Shown here one piece after another: positions 43,867 to 53,541 of a stretch of 64,000 nt of DNA. Origin of the DNA: Robertmurraya korlensis NBRC 107688 (GTDB lineage Bacteria; Bacillota; Bacilli; Bacillales; Cytobacillaceae). The notes under the pieces are model-generated. The model saw only the letters and a program-made list of their open reading frames with translations. It had not been told where the DNA came from and made no database searches. Each line of letters starts with the position of its first letter. The first letter of the stretch is position 1. The stretch lies in contig NZ_BCVH01000002.1 in NCBI RefSeq assembly GCF_001591645.1, forward strand, positions 1 to 64,000. The letters are read 5' to 3'. The translations under genes and the position numbers were made by a program.

Positions 43867-44982
43867 TTACACAAATTGAAACGGATCTGTATGAATGGTT
43901 GAAGCAAAAATATTCACGTTATATCCTTTTTGCTTACACATCTCGGTAAGCTTTTTTGCCACTCCTTGCTTCATGACCTTTTCTACATTGTGTCCTGGAT
44001 CAATGATATTTAATCCTAGCATCATGGCATCATGTGCAACATGGTAATACATATCACCCGTTATATATACATCAGCACCTTTGAAGCTAGCCGATTGAAT
44101 ATACTTATTTCCGTCTCCCCCAAGCACGGCAACCGTTTTTACCTTAGCGTCTAAATCCCCAACGACTCGAACCGCAGGTACATCTAACGCTTCTTTTACA
44201 AAGTTCGCAAATTCTCCGAGTGTTGTTTCGTTAATTTTCCCGATCTTACCCAAACCAAGCGGCTTTGACTTATTTTTTAGTGGGTACACATCATAAGCTA
44301 CTTCCTCGTATGGATGTGCTTTAATCATAGCCGAAAGGACCTTCTTTTCTAGTTGCGCTGGAAGTACGGTTTCTATCCTAGCTTCTTCTACTCGCTCAAC
44401 TTTCCCTATTAGCCCAGTGAAAGGATTTGTCCCCTCTAATGGAACAAACTCTCCCTTTCCTTCAGATGTAAAGGAACAGTGAGAGTACTGCCCTATTGAA
44501 CCTGCTCCAGCATCACCTAACGCTTTTTTTATATCCTCTTCATATCCCTTGGGAACATAGACAACAAGTTTAAGTAATTCTGAGTCATAAGTGGGTACAA
44601 GAACTTCTGTGTTAGTTAGTTGTAGGGCATCTGCTAGTAAATCATTTACCCCACCTTCTGCAACATCAAGATTCGTATGTGCAGCATATACAGCGATATC
44701 ATGCTTGATTAATTTCTCAATTATTCGACCTGTTGTTGTATCCGTCACAAGCTTTTGAAGAGGACGATAAATAAGTGGGTGATGAGCAATGATCAATTGA
44801 ACATTATTATGTATGGCTTCATCCACGACTTCTTCAAGTACATCCAACGTAATCATTACATTGGATATTTTCGTGTTTAACTTCCCAATTTGCAAACCAA
44901 CTTTATCCCCTTCTAGTGCGAGATTCTTAGGGGCAAATTGTTCAAAAAGGCTTATGATTTCATGTCCATTTACGGTTTTCAT
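43867..44982 (-). CDS. yqfO: YqfO, Nif3-like dinuclear metal-centre protein
   Basis: 371 aa, the long Nif3 form. Both Nif3 halves are visible (LIIAHHPLIYRPL, AAHTNLDVAEGGVNDLLA; ADVYITGDMYYH, IIDPGHNVE), separated by a ~110-residue PII/CutA-like insert (ELLKLVVYVPKGYEEDIKKALGDAGAG). Related enzymes hydrolyse GTP cyclohydrolase-type substrates, but YqfO's reaction is unsettled. Its start overlaps the trmK stop by four bases, the usual trmK-yqfO pair. Confidence 0.9.
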   Translation of the reverse strand: MKTVNGHEIISLFEQFAPKNLALEGDKVGLQIGKLNTKISNVMITLDVLEEVVDEAIHNNVQLIIAHHPLIYRPLQKLVTDTTTGRIIEKLIKHDIAVYAAHTNLDVAEGGVNDLLADALQLTNTEVLVPTYDSELLKLVVYVPKGYEEDIKKALGDAGAGSIGQYSHCSFTSEGKGEFVPLEGTNPFTGLIGKVERVEEARIETVLPAQLEKKVLSAMIKAHPYEEVAYDVYPLKNKSKPLGLGKIGKINETTLGEFANFVKEALDVPAVRVVGDLDAKVKTVAVLGGDGNKYIQSASFKGADVYITGDMYYHVAHDAMMLGLNIIDPGHNVEKVMKQGVAKKLTEMCKQKGYNVNIFASTIHTDPFQFV

Positions 44983-45689
44983 CTATCTAAAACCTCCTTT
45001 GTCATTGAAATCTTCTTTTGTAATTCCATTTCTTTTTCTCGTTTTTCTTGCGTTTGCCTTGACTGGCTCAGTTGCTCTAGAATCCGTTCCCAGTTTTTCT
45101 GTTCAGCCGTCCACTTCTGAATAAAAGCCTCATTTTTTTGTCTACTTAGAAAAGGACCAAAAAGTAATTCACATTCCATGTTCTCCGTATAAGCTAACTT
45201 GGGATCCCCTTTTTCAGCAACCAAGATTTCGTAAATTTTCCCGTCCTCTTCCAAAATGGCTTCATTCGTGAGGCTCCATCCATTTTCAAAAAGCCATAAC
45301 CGAATGGATATAGCACTAATATTTGGTTGAAGGACAAGCCTTTTTACGCCCTCAAGTTTTTCCTTTCCTTCTTCAAGAATAGTAGCAATAAGCGCGCCAC
45401 CCATCCCAGCAATTGTAATACATTCTACTTCACCTGCTTCAATTACCTGAAGACCATTTCCCTTTCGCACATCAACTTTTTTCGATAATCCTTCAATTTC
45501 TACTTGTTTTTTTGCGGATTGAAAAGGGCCTTCAACGACCTCACCTGCTATTGCATAGGTTACTTTTCCCGCCTTCACTACATGACAAGGAAGATAGGCA
45601 TGATCAGAGCCAATATCAGCTAGGATCGCACCCTCAGGAATAAAATCAGCAACTGCGTTTAGCCTCTTTGATAATCTTTCAACATTCAT
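44979..45689 (-). CDS. trmK: tRNA (adenine22-N1)-methyltransferase TrmK (YqfN)
   Basis: 236 aa. SAM-binding ADIGSDHAYLPCHVV near residue 25, catalytic-region ITIAGMGGALI, and VLQPNISAISIRLWLFENGW, followed by a helical C-terminus (~170-236). It methylates N1 of A22 in tRNAs. Neighbour of yqfO and cccA as in B. subtilis. Confidence 0.93.
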   Translation of the reverse strand: MNVERLSKRLNAVADFIPEGAILADIGSDHAYLPCHVVKAGKVTYAIAGEVVEGPFQSAKKQVEIEGLSKKVDVRKGNGLQVIEAGEVECITIAGMGGALIATILEEGKEKLEGVKRLVLQPNISAISIRLWLFENGWSLTNEAILEEDGKIYEILVAEKGDPKLAYTENMECELLFGPFLSRQKNEAFIQKWTAEQKNWERILEQLSQSRQTQEKREKEMELQKKISMTKEVLDR

Positions 45690-45729
45690 TATAGAAACAC
45701 CAACTCTTTATTTGATTACATACAGTATA

Positions 45730-45758
45730 AAAAAAGTCCTTCACATATGCAAAGGACT
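45730..45758 (-). terminator. Terminator of cccA
   Basis: AGTCCTT (45735-45741) and AAGGACT (45752-45758), with a run of seven T on the minus strand. It sits between cccA and trmK. Confidence 0.8.
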
Positions 45759-45769
45759 AAAACGCTTAC

Positions 45770-46132
45770 TTATTTAAGTTCCAATAACCAATCAGCCATT
45801 GCTTCTTCGTTACCTGCCGCTAGACCTCCTGGCATCGAACCTTTACCATTCACTAGGATCTCTTGGATTTCCTCTTTTGAAAGTTTGTCACCAACACCTG
45901 TTAAAGCAGGACCAACGCCCCCTTGGTATGCATCCCCGTGACAACCAATACAGCCCGCAGTCTTATAAATATCTTCGGGATTGTTTGAAACCTCTTCTGT
46001 CTTTTCTCCACCATTTTTTTGTTCTGCAGCTAGTTCCTTACTGTCACCTAAGCCTTTAAATGAAAAAAGGAACATTGCAGCAATACCAAGAACCATGATT
46101 AAGACAAATGGAATAATCGGATTGCGATTCAT
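45770..46132 (-). CDS. cccA: Membrane-anchored cytochrome c-550 CccA
   Basis: 120 aa. N-terminal membrane helix (PFVLIMVLGIAAMFLFSF), a charged linker, and a small c-type haem domain with CIGCH and the axial methionine in GSMPGG. Carries electrons outside the membrane. ATG 46132 follows AAGGGAGGG; the ten-residue longer frame lacks a site. In B. subtilis it lies next to sigA; here two genes are inserted between. Confidence 0.93.
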   Translation of the reverse strand: MNRNPIIPFVLIMVLGIAAMFLFSFKGLGDSKELAAEQKNGGEKTEEVSNNPEDIYKTAGCIGCHGDAYQGGVGPALTGVGDKLSKEEIQEILVNGKGSMPGGLAAGNEEAMADWLLELK

Positions 46133-46269
46133 GCTTTTCCCTCCCTTATGTAAGTACATCAAAAACTATGTAAATATAGAATACAAACAATATCTATTTT
46201 ACTTGAAAACGGCCAGAAGGAAAAGTACTAAAGTAAACTTTGTCACATTAAGTTCTTAAATTAGACAAA

Positions 46270-46291
46270 ACCTCACTTCTTTTTGTGAGGT
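46270..46291 (-). terminator. Probable terminator of the acyl-CoA dehydrogenase gene
   Basis: ACCTCAC (46270-46276) and GTGAGGT (46285-46291) with TTTT following on the minus strand. A short stem, but well placed. Confidence 0.6.
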
Positions 46292-46305
46292 CTGTCATAA
46301 AGTTG

Positions 46306-47445
46306 CTAGCAACCAATTGCTCGTGCAATCACCATACGTTGAATCTCCGAGGTACCTTCACCAATTTCGGTAAGTTTTCCATCACGCATGTAACGTTCTA
46401 CATGATAGTCCTTCATATACCCGTACCCTCCGTGTATCTGTACAGCCTGGTCAGTGACCTCCATACAAATTTCAGAAGCGTATAGCTTACACATGGAGGC
46501 TTCCTTTGTAAAAGAGCGTCCTTGGTCTTTTAACCATGCTGCTTTAAATACCATATTTCTAGCCAGTTCAATCTTCATTGCCATGTCTGCAAGCTTAAAC
46601 TGAATCGCTTGGAAATGTGACAATGCTCTCCCAAACTGTTGCCTCTGCTTTGCATAATTTAATGCCTTCTCATAGGCTGCTTGAGCAATACCCACTGCCA
46701 TTGCACCAATTCCAATCCTTCCACCATCAAGAGTAATTAAAAACTGCTTAAAGCCCTCTCCACGCCTTCCTAGTAGGTTCTCAGTGGGTACATGAACATC
46801 TTCTAGTACTAATTCGGTCGTATTGGATGCATGAAGTCCCATCTTTTCATAATTGTTAATGACTTGAAAACCGGTTGAATCAGTAGGTACAATAATAGCA
46901 CTAATTTCTTTATTTCCATTTTGTTCACCAGTTACCGCTGTAATTGCTAAATGCTTGGCATAACTCGCATTTGTAATATAACATTTATTACCATTGATAA
47001 CAAACTGACCATTTTCCTCAACAGCACTCGTTCTTGTTCCCCCTGCATCTGAACCAGCATTTGGCTCAGTTAATCCAAAAGCTCCAAACGATTCACCTGT
47101 ACAAATGGGGATTAAGTATTTCTTCTTTTGTTCTTCTGTACCAAATAAGTGAAGGGGCGCTCCCCCCAATGAAATATGAGCTGAATACGTAATTCCAGTA
47201 GAGGCACATGCTCTACTTAGCTCCTCTGTCACGATCGCAAAGCTTATTGTATCCGCTCCTCCACCTCCATACTCTTCAGGAAACGGAAGCCCCATTAACC
47301 CTAAGTCTGATAATTTCATAAACACATCACTCGGAAACTTCTTATTAAGGTCTCTTTCTAGAGCACCTGGTGCAACTTCTTCATTAGCAAACTCTCTAAT
47401 TGTTCGAAGGATCATGCTTTGTTCTGATGTTAAATCAAAATTCAT
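46306..47445 (-). CDS. Acyl-CoA dehydrogenase (short/branched-chain type)
   Basis: 379 aa. FAD-dependent alpha,beta-oxidation of acyl-CoA. Three parts are visible: N-terminal helices (LTSEQSMILRTIREFANEEVAPGA), FAD/substrate region (FGLTEPNAGSDAGGTRTSA), and C-terminal GGYGYMKDYHVERYMRD with the catalytic glutamate in GEGTSEIQRMVIARAI. Closest to butyryl- or branched-chain-type enzymes; chain length cannot be told. ATG 47445 follows AAGGAGGAG; a perfect cre palindrome lies 25 bp upstream. Confidence 0.92.
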   Translation of the reverse strand: MNFDLTSEQSMILRTIREFANEEVAPGALERDLNKKFPSDVFMKLSDLGLMGLPFPEEYGGGGADTISFAIVTEELSRACASTGITYSAHISLGGAPLHLFGTEEQKKKYLIPICTGESFGAFGLTEPNAGSDAGGTRTSAVEENGQFVINGNKCYITNASYAKHLAITAVTGEQNGNKEISAIIVPTDSTGFQVINNYEKMGLHASNTTELVLEDVHVPTENLLGRRGEGFKQFLITLDGGRIGIGAMAVGIAQAAYEKALNYAKQRQQFGRALSHFQAIQFKLADMAMKIELARNMVFKAAWLKDQGRSFTKEASMCKLYASEICMEVTDQAVQIHGGYGYMKDYHVERYMRDGKLTEIGEGTSEIQRMVIARAIGC

Positions 47446-47469
47446 GTTTTTCTCCTCCTTAACGTAAGG

Positions 47470-47483
47470 TGAAATCGCTTTCA
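47470..47483 (-). promoter_or_regulatory. cre site (CcpA operator) upstream of the acyl-CoA dehydrogenase gene
   Basis: TGAAATCGCTTTCA, matching the inverted TGAAAnCGnTTTCA cre core. It lies about 25 bp before the start, suiting repression when glucose is plentiful. Confidence 0.7.
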
Positions 47484-47545
47484 AACCTATTATATAAGGA
47501 GTTTAATAAGTTTCTCAACATTTTAAATTTTTTAATAAATAATTG

Positions 47546-48073
47546 TTATATAAATATAGATGCTACTAACAATAACAAACCTAACAGAGAAGAAATTGTA
47601 AAGTACATTAAATTTGCTTTACTGCCAATGACAAACCAAACCAGACAGTTTAAAATAATGGTTATATAAAGGCTCACTTGATTATCTGGAAAAAAATACG
47701 TAACTAGATCTACAGAGCATAACAAAACGATTAGGGCAGTAGAGATCATCGGAACGATCAAGCCTGTCGCTTTTCTAAGAAAGTAAAAACTTATTCCAAA
47801 TCCAAATAATATCAATAAAGAGTAAAGAGTCGTTTGCAAAAAGAAAGATAATTCAGTAAAATATATAAATATACCAATCGGAATCAGCAGCAATGGAGTA
47901 TATGAGAATAATCCCCTCCAATCAATGCTATTTTTCCTTACTTTTTTTCCGTTCATTTGTTTTCCTTCTGTATATAAGGCTAATAGAAAATTACAATATT
48001 GTTCAGGAAGAAGCTTCGATTCCTTCCAATAATGAATTTCTTTTATAATGATTTCTTTCCGATTATTACTCAT
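47546..48073 (-). CDS. Uncharacterised membrane protein between cccA/acd and sigA
   Basis: 175 aa, not recognised with certainty. The N-terminal ~50 residues are soluble (EIIIKEIHYWKESKLLPEQYCNFLLALYTEG), similar in style to DUF2157-like membrane proteins; then about five hydrophobic segments follow. No catalytic motif. It comes directly before acd on the same strand, 100 bp apart, and is preceded by the sigA terminator. AAAGGAAAAGGT stands before the ATG. Confidence 0.7.
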   Translation of the reverse strand: MSNNRKEIIIKEIHYWKESKLLPEQYCNFLLALYTEGKQMNGKKVRKNSIDWRGLFSYTPLLLIPIGIFIYFTELSFFLQTTLYSLLILFGFGISFYFLRKATGLIVPMISTALIVLLCSVDLVTYFFPDNQVSLYITIILNCLVWFVIGSKANLMYFTISSLLGLLLLVASIFI

Positions 48074-48100
48074 ACCTTTTCCTTTCTCTGGCTGAACATA

Positions 48101-48140
48101 AAAAATAGTTTACCTCTATTGTAAGAAGTAAACTATTTTT
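48101..48140 (-). terminator. Terminator of the yqxD-dnaG-sigA operon
   Basis: AAAAATAGTTTAC (48101-48113) pairs with GTAAACTATTTTT (48128-48140). It lies right after the sigA stop. Confidence 0.85.
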
Positions 48141-48151
48141 AGACAATCATT

Positions 48152-49276
48152 TTATTCTAAGAAGTCCTTCAAGCGCTTGCTACGGCTAGGGTGTCTAAGC
48201 TTCCTTAACGCTTTCGCTTCAATTTGTCTTATACGTTCTCTCGTAACACCAAACACTTTTCCAACTTCTTCTAAAGTTCTCGTACGGCCATCATCCAGTC
48301 CAAAACGTAGTCGTAATACATTTTCTTCACGGTCGGTTAAAGTATCAAGCACATCTTCAAGCTGTTCTTTTAATAGCTCATAAGCAGCATGCTCAGAAGG
48401 TGATGTAGCATCCTGATCTTCAATGAAATCACCTAAATGTGAGTCATCCTCTTCCCCAATAGGAGTTTCCAATGAAACTGGTTCTTGAGCAATTTTTAGG
48501 ATTTCACGAACCTTATCTGGAGTAAGATCCATATCTTCACCGATTTCTTCCGGAGTTGGTTCACGTCCTAAATCCTGAAGTAGCTGACGCTGTACTCGAA
48601 TTAATTTATTGATTGTTTCAACCATATGAACGGGAATACGGATTGTTCTTGCTTGGTCTGCAATTGCACGAGTAATTGCTTGTCGTATCCACCAAGTAGC
48701 ATACGTACTAAATTTAAATCCTTTGCGGTAATCAAACTTCTCAACCGCTTTTATTAATCCCATATTACCTTCTTGAATTAAATCAAGGAATAACATTCCA
48801 CGACCAACATAGCGTTTTGCGATACTAACTACAAGACGCAGGTTTGCTTCTGCAAGTCGGCGCTTTGCTTCTTCGTCGCCTTGTTCGATACGATTAGCAA
48901 GTGAGATTTCCTCTTCTGCAGACAATAAGTCCACACGACCGATTTCCTTTAAATACATTCGGACTGGGTCATTAATCTTAACACCTGGTGGTACACTTAA
49001 ATCATTTAAATCGAACTCTTCTTCACCTTTAGCAAGCTCCTGTATATTGGGGTCACCATCTTCAGATTCACCCACTAATTCTACACCTTGTTCACCTAAA
49101 AATTCATAAAACTCATCCATTTGATCAGAGTCTACATCAAAATTAGCTAATTTTTCTGCAATATCGTCATAGGCTAGAACCCCTGTTTTCTTCCCAACCT
49201 CTGTTAACTGATCTTTTACTTGTTCTAGGGTCAAATCTGAATCAACCTCTTTTGAACGGGCCGATTTTTCAGCCAT
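48152..49276 (-). CDS. sigA: Primary RNA polymerase sigma factor SigA (RpoD)
   Basis: 374 aa. Region 1.1 at ~10-80; region 1.2 [21 protein letters not shown]; region 2 with the -10-recognition stretch [19 protein letters not shown]; region 3; and region 4 [33 protein letters not shown] 49276 follows AGGAGGGG; the eight-residue longer frame lacks a site. Housekeeping sigma factor, co-transcribed with dnaG. Confidence 0.97.
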   Translation of the reverse strand: MAEKSARSKEVDSDLTLEQVKDQLTEVGKKTGVLAYDDIAEKLANFDVDSDQMDEFYEFLGEQGVELVGESEDGDPNIQELAKGEEEFDLNDLSVPPGVKINDPVRMYLKEIGRVDLLSAEEEISLANRIEQGDEEAKRRLAEANLRLVVSIAKRYVGRGMLFLDLIQEGNMGLIKAVEKFDYRKGFKFSTYATWWIRQAITRAIADQARTIRIPVHMVETINKLIRVQRQLLQDLGREPTPEEIGEDMDLTPDKVREILKIAQEPVSLETPIGEEDDSHLGDFIEDQDATSPSEHAAYELLKEQLEDVLDTLTDREENVLRLRFGLDDGRTRTLEEVGKVFGVTRERIRQIEAKALRKLRHPSRSKRLKDFLE

Positions 49277-49309
49277 ATGTACCCCTCCTTCCAAAGTCAA
49301 ACAACCATC

Positions 49310-51124
49310 TTAAGCTTTTAATGTCTTGCGCAATTGGATAATCTCCATCGCAATTGCTGCAGCCCTTCCATAATCCTTTTGTCTCTCTGCTTCTTTCTCT
49401 TCTGCTTCTTTTTCTTTTATTTTTAACATCTTTTGATAATTCAACACCTGCTTAATATAATCGGAAAGCTCTTGATCGCTTATTTCTTCAGCAATTGCCA
49501 TCATTCCAATATCTGCAACTATTCGTCTAAGCTTTTCATCTTTTATATATGTTAAGAAGTCACTCGGATTCGGTTGGAACCCCTTTTCATAATACCCATA
49601 CAAATACGTAATGATTGCTTGATGCTCATCAATATTAAAGGGAGTACCATTTAACAAATCCTGCACTTTATATGCTATGTCGGAATCCTTCAACATATAA
49701 GCAATTAAACGTCTTTCGGCAGTTTCAAAAGCAGGTTTTAGTGTGGAAGTTTGTTTGATAATCACATCTTGATTTCTTTTCTGAACATATTGCTCACGAT
49801 TTCCCTTTTTGTTCGCAAAGAAAAATTGTTTTTGTTGTTGCTTTAAAGCATCAAGCGAAAGGGAAAATTCACTTGCTAGCTGTCTTAAATAGTGATCTCG
49901 TTCCACTACCTTTTCAAGTAGGCTTATTTCCTTTAATACTTCTTCGATATACTGGAGGCGAATTCCTTCATTATTTAAATCCTTTCCTCTTCTTAAATAT
50001 CGAAGTTTAAAATTCATTAATGTGACACTAGCAGATAGTATCTCGTTTTGAAATTTTTCTTCACCATTTTGGCGAATGAAATCATCAGGGTCCATTCCTT
50101 CGGGCAAAATCGCCACCCGTACCTGAATTCCTGCTGAGTGAAGAAGTTGACCAGCACGGTGAGCAGCCTCAATACCAGCATTATCTCCATCGTAACAAAC
50201 CGTAACTGCTTCAGCACGTCGCCTAATCGAAACGATGTGATCGTCAGTCAACGATGTTCCCATCGTAGCAACCCCATTGTGAACACCTGATCGATCTGCA
50301 GCAATTACATCAGCAAACCCTTCAAATAATACAATTTGATTTGTTTTTTTTATGCTAGCCCTTGCTTGGTGAAAATTATATAAAATTTTACTTTTGTTAA
50401 AAATTGCTGTTTCAGGACTATTTAAATATTTAGGCTCATCTGCCCCTAGTGATCTACCTGAAAACGCAATTGTATTGCCTTTGTGGTCTAATATAGGAAA
50501 CATAATGCGGTCTCTGAAGCGATCAAAATAGGTTCCATCACGTTCACGCTTAATTACCAACCCAGCCCTTTCCATTACATCAGGGGGATAGTTACGTTTC
50601 GATAAGAATTTGTAAACAAAATCCCATGAATTTAATGAATAACCTATCTGAAATTTAGCAATTGCTTCGTTTGTAAAGCCTCTCGATAATAGGTACTCAA
50701 GGGCATGTTGACCGTCTTTTGTATTTACAAGCAAATGATGATAGAATTTACGTAATAAATCGTGAGCATCAATCATTTGCTGAAAATCATTCGGGATCGT
50801 CCTAGAATGGGTTTGAGAAGACGATTCGATATGTAGCTCAACATTTCCTTTTTCAGCTAGCTTAATTGCCGCTTCTATAAACGAGACACCTTCTTGTTCC
50901 ATTAAGAAAGAAAATGCATTTCCACCTGCTCCACATCCGAAACAATGATAAATTTGCTTATCCGGCGAAACGGAGAAGGATGGAGAATTTTCTCCATGAA
51001 AGGGACAAAGTCCAAAATAATTACGACCTTGTTTTTTCAGCTGAACATAGTCGCTAACCACGTCCACTATATCAACCGCCTGGCGAATTTCATTAATTTT
51101 ATCCTCTGGGATACGTTCTGCCAT
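49310..51124 (-). CDS. dnaG: DNA primase DnaG
   Basis: 604 aa. N-terminal zinc ribbon (CPFHGENSPSFSVS, IYHCFGCGAGG), TOPRIM catalytic core (VLFEGFADVIAADRSG, CYDGDNAG), and a C-terminal helicase-binding domain (~450-604). It makes the RNA primers for replication. ATG 51124 is nine bases after CTGGAG; the TTG upstream lies in that window. Overlaps none of its neighbours but is 33 bases before sigA. Confidence 0.96.
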   Translation of the reverse strand: MAERIPEDKINEIRQAVDIVDVVSDYVQLKKQGRNYFGLCPFHGENSPSFSVSPDKQIYHCFGCGAGGNAFSFLMEQEGVSFIEAAIKLAEKGNVELHIESSSQTHSRTIPNDFQQMIDAHDLLRKFYHHLLVNTKDGQHALEYLLSRGFTNEAIAKFQIGYSLNSWDFVYKFLSKRNYPPDVMERAGLVIKRERDGTYFDRFRDRIMFPILDHKGNTIAFSGRSLGADEPKYLNSPETAIFNKSKILYNFHQARASIKKTNQIVLFEGFADVIAADRSGVHNGVATMGTSLTDDHIVSIRRRAEAVTVCYDGDNAGIEAAHRAGQLLHSAGIQVRVAILPEGMDPDDFIRQNGEEKFQNEILSASVTLMNFKLRYLRRGKDLNNEGIRLQYIEEVLKEISLLEKVVERDHYLRQLASEFSLSLDALKQQQKQFFFANKKGNREQYVQKRNQDVIIKQTSTLKPAFETAERRLIAYMLKDSDIAYKVQDLLNGTPFNIDEHQAIITYLYGYYEKGFQPNPSDFLTYIKDEKLRRIVADIGMMAIAEEISDQELSDYIKQVLNYQKMLKIKEKEAEEKEAERQKDYGRAAAIAMEIIQLRKTLKA

Positions 51125-51164
51125 GAAAAACAACTCCAGGTATTAGTGAGTAATTCGCGATAAA

Positions 51165-51608
51165 TTATAGATTTCCTGCAAATTTCGACAAAATTCTATA
51201 AAAATTTTTCGCAAAATCATCTCGGTCATTTTGACCAAAACGTTTGGGTCCTTTTGAGTGTACCCCTTGTCGTCTAGCTTTCGCGGCAAGATACCTCATA
51301 TCAAGAGCAAGATTAATATCTTTCTCTTCGTATACATTCCCCCTTGGAGAAAGAACATAAACACCTTTATGCAGGAGAGTCGAAGCTAACCCGATGTCTT
51401 GGGTTACCGCAAAATCTCCTTTACCCACATGGTTCATGATATATAAGTCAACTTCCTCCTTACCCGTATCGACATATTTCCATGTTCCTGCAGTTTCTGT
51501 GGTGCTTATGTGATTATAAGATGCAACAAAAATTACTTCCAATGAAAAATTCGACGCGATTTCGACAATTTCCTGCTTCACTGGACAGGAATCTGCATCT
51601 ACAAACAC
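51165..51608 (-). CDS. yqxD: YqxD, DUF188/YaiI family protein
   Basis: 147 aa. PIN-like fold family: VDADSCPVKQEIVEIA at the N-terminus, GDFAVTQDIGLASTLLHKGVYVLSPRGNVYEE in the middle, and GPKRFGQNDRDDFAKNFYRIL at the end. Function unknown. The best available start is GTG 51608 with only a weak site (TTAGG), so the true start could be different. First gene of the yqxD-dnaG-sigA group. Confidence 0.85.
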   Translation of the reverse strand: MFVDADSCPVKQEIVEIASNFSLEVIFVASYNHISTTETAGTWKYVDTGKEEVDLYIMNHVGKGDFAVTQDIGLASTLLHKGVYVLSPRGNVYEEKDINLALDMRYLAAKARRQGVHSKGPKRFGQNDRDDFAKNFYRILSKFAGNL

Positions 51609-51854
51609 CTTCGGTAAACCTAATGTACTATTAATTCTACATCACTCCACATATTCCTTCTTATTTGGAGGAATAACTTAACGGAAAAGCCTTTGTCGAA
51701 TTTTTTTAAGACGAGTTTCTTGACTTCTGACAATAAATAGTTTATTCGTTCATAGTGAAGTCTAAACCTAATCTGATACATTTTTATCACAATTTTTTAT
51801 TATAGTATATAAAAGTCTATTTTTCCATTACTTTTTTTAGATTGCTCCAAAATA

Positions 51855-51891
51855 TAAAAAAGAAATAGCACATAAGTTTATGCGCTATTTC
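51855..51891 (-). terminator. Terminator of ccpN-ppsR
   Basis: GAAATAGC (51862-51869) and GCTATTTC (51884-51891) with inner CATAA/TTATG pairing and a T-run on the minus strand. The rest of the 289-base gap before yqxD (51609-51854) shows no gene. Confidence 0.85.
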
Positions 51892-51897
51892 AGTTAT

Positions 51898-52707
51898 TTA
51901 TCCTCTTTTTAAATAACGGTTTAAAATAACATTAGCCGTTTCCTCAACAGCTTTATTTGTTACATCGATCACATGACATCCGATTCTTGAAACAATTTTA
52001 TCAAAATACTCTATCTCTTCCTTAATTCGTTCAATATTTGCATAGCTTGCTCGGTCGTTTAACCCCAATGAAAGAAGTCGTTCTCGCCTTATGTTATTTA
52101 GTTTTTCTGGACTTATTTTTAACCCGAAACATTTCTCTGCAGGTACTTTGAATAATTCCTCAGGAGGGTCAACCTCTGGAACAAGTGGAACATTCGCCAC
52201 TTTAATCCGTTTATGAGCCAAATACTGTGACAATGGAGTTTTCGATGTTCTCGAAACTCCTACTAAAACGATATCTGCTTTTAAGATTCCCCGCGGATCC
52301 CGACCATCATCATACTTAACTGCAAATTCAATTGCTTCAACCTTTTTAAAATAATCCTCATCCAGCTTCCTAACTAAACCAGGTTCAAATAATGGCTGCT
52401 TACCACAAATATCTTGTATTTGGTCAATTAGAGGTCCAATTATATCACAGGCATAAATTCCTTCTGCCTTCGCCGTATCCCTCATATAATCCCGCATATC
52501 TGGCTTGACAAGTGTATAGGCAACCATCCCACCGTCTAATTTCACAAGTGAAATCACTTCGTCAATATTGGATTTATCCTCTACATATGGAAACCTTTTG
52601 ATTGTGACCTCTTGTCCATCAAATTGGCTTATCGCTGCTTTTGTCACGAGCTCTGCAGTTTCTCCTACAGAATCAGATACCACGTAGACGATTGGCATTT
52701 TCCCCAT
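51898..52707 (-). CDS. yqfL: Pyruvate, phosphate dikinase regulatory protein PpsR (YqfL, DUF299)
   Basis: 269 aa. Bifunctional kinase/phosphotransferase family. The nucleotide-binding loop [15 protein letters not shown] is near residue 150, and the start [17 protein letters not shown] is the family signature. In B. subtilis YqfL supports CcpN-dependent gluconeogenic control. Here it is directly downstream of ccpN with a 74-base gap. ATG 52707 follows GAGGAAGT. Confidence 0.92.
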   Translation of the reverse strand: MGKMPIVYVVSDSVGETAELVTKAAISQFDGQEVTIKRFPYVEDKSNIDEVISLVKLDGGMVAYTLVKPDMRDYMRDTAKAEGIYACDIIGPLIDQIQDICGKQPLFEPGLVRKLDEDYFKKVEAIEFAVKYDDGRDPRGILKADIVLVGVSRTSKTPLSQYLAHKRIKVANVPLVPEVDPPEELFKVPAEKCFGLKISPEKLNNIRRERLLSLGLNDRASYANIERIKEEIEYFDKIVSRIGCHVIDVTNKAVEETANVILNRYLKRG

Positions 52708-52780
52708 ACTTCCTCATCTCCTACTTCAATTGTAATAAATCTTATGTGTGCGAATCGAGTAATACTGTAATGCGACTGTG

Positions 52781-53413
52781 TTAATTTCCTTCGGCTAATG
52801 CTACAAACGCCTTCGTTAAGTTCGTTTTAGTGATTCTTCCAAGTACTTCGAATCCTCTTTCCGATTCCCTAACTACAGGCAGTGCATCAATCTGCTTATC
52901 GATCAATTTATGTGCCACATCAATGAGAAGATCGTCTTTTCCGCACATGGTTACATTAGGCATTCTTGTCATGATAATATGCACTGGTAAAGTCGTCAGC
53001 TCCTGCTTTCCAATACTTGCTCTTAGTAGATCTTTTCTCGACAATACGCCCGTGAGCAAAGAAGATTGATCGACAACAAATAATGTTCCTACATCTTCGA
53101 GAAACATGGTACAGATCGCATCGTAAACAGAAACGTTTTCACTTACCACTACAGGTATGGATTGATAATCCTTTACATATAGCTTCTTTAAACTCTCAGT
53201 CAGCAGCTGAGTTCCTGATTTTCCTGTGTAAAAATAACCAACCCGAGGCCTTGCATCCAAATAACCAGCCATAGTTAAAATAGCTAAGTCTGGTCGAAGT
53301 GTTGCTCTCGTTAAGTTAAGTCGTTCTGCAATATGTTCTCCCGTTATCGGTCCATTTTCCTTTACAATTTGCAAAATATGCTCTTGCCGTTTATTAAGCT
53401 CGATTGTACTCAC
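52781..53413 (-). CDS. ccpN: CcpN, repressor of gluconeogenesis (HTH-CBS)
   Basis: 210 aa. Winged HTH (NGPITGEHIAERLNLTRATLRPDLAILTMAGYL) and two CBS domains (VYDAICTMFLEDVGTLFVVD; LIDVAHKLIDKQIDALPVV). It represses gapB and pckA on glycolytic carbon. The start GTG 53413 (MSTIELNK) is chosen from the B. subtilis CcpN start; GTG 53416 is adjacent. No strong ribosome site is seen. Confidence 0.92.
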   Translation of the reverse strand: MSTIELNKRQEHILQIVKENGPITGEHIAERLNLTRATLRPDLAILTMAGYLDARPRVGYFYTGKSGTQLLTESLKKLYVKDYQSIPVVVSENVSVYDAICTMFLEDVGTLFVVDQSSLLTGVLSRKDLLRASIGKQELTTLPVHIIMTRMPNVTMCGKDDLLIDVAHKLIDKQIDALPVVRESERGFEVLGRITKTNLTKAFVALAEGN

Positions 53414-53500
53414 CACCTAATTGCCGTTTAGGCTTATATGTATGTCATACTTATATAAAATTATTATATACTATCTCTCATAAATGAAAAGACATTAGGA

Positions 53501-53533
53501 TAAAAAGAGCCTTCACCGTTAGAAGGCCCTTTT
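53501..53533 (-). terminator. Terminator of glyQS
   Basis: AAAGAGCCTTC (53504-53514) and GAAGGCCCTTT (53522-53532) with a T-run on the minus strand. Confidence 0.78.
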
Positions 53534-53541
53534 AAAAAGTA

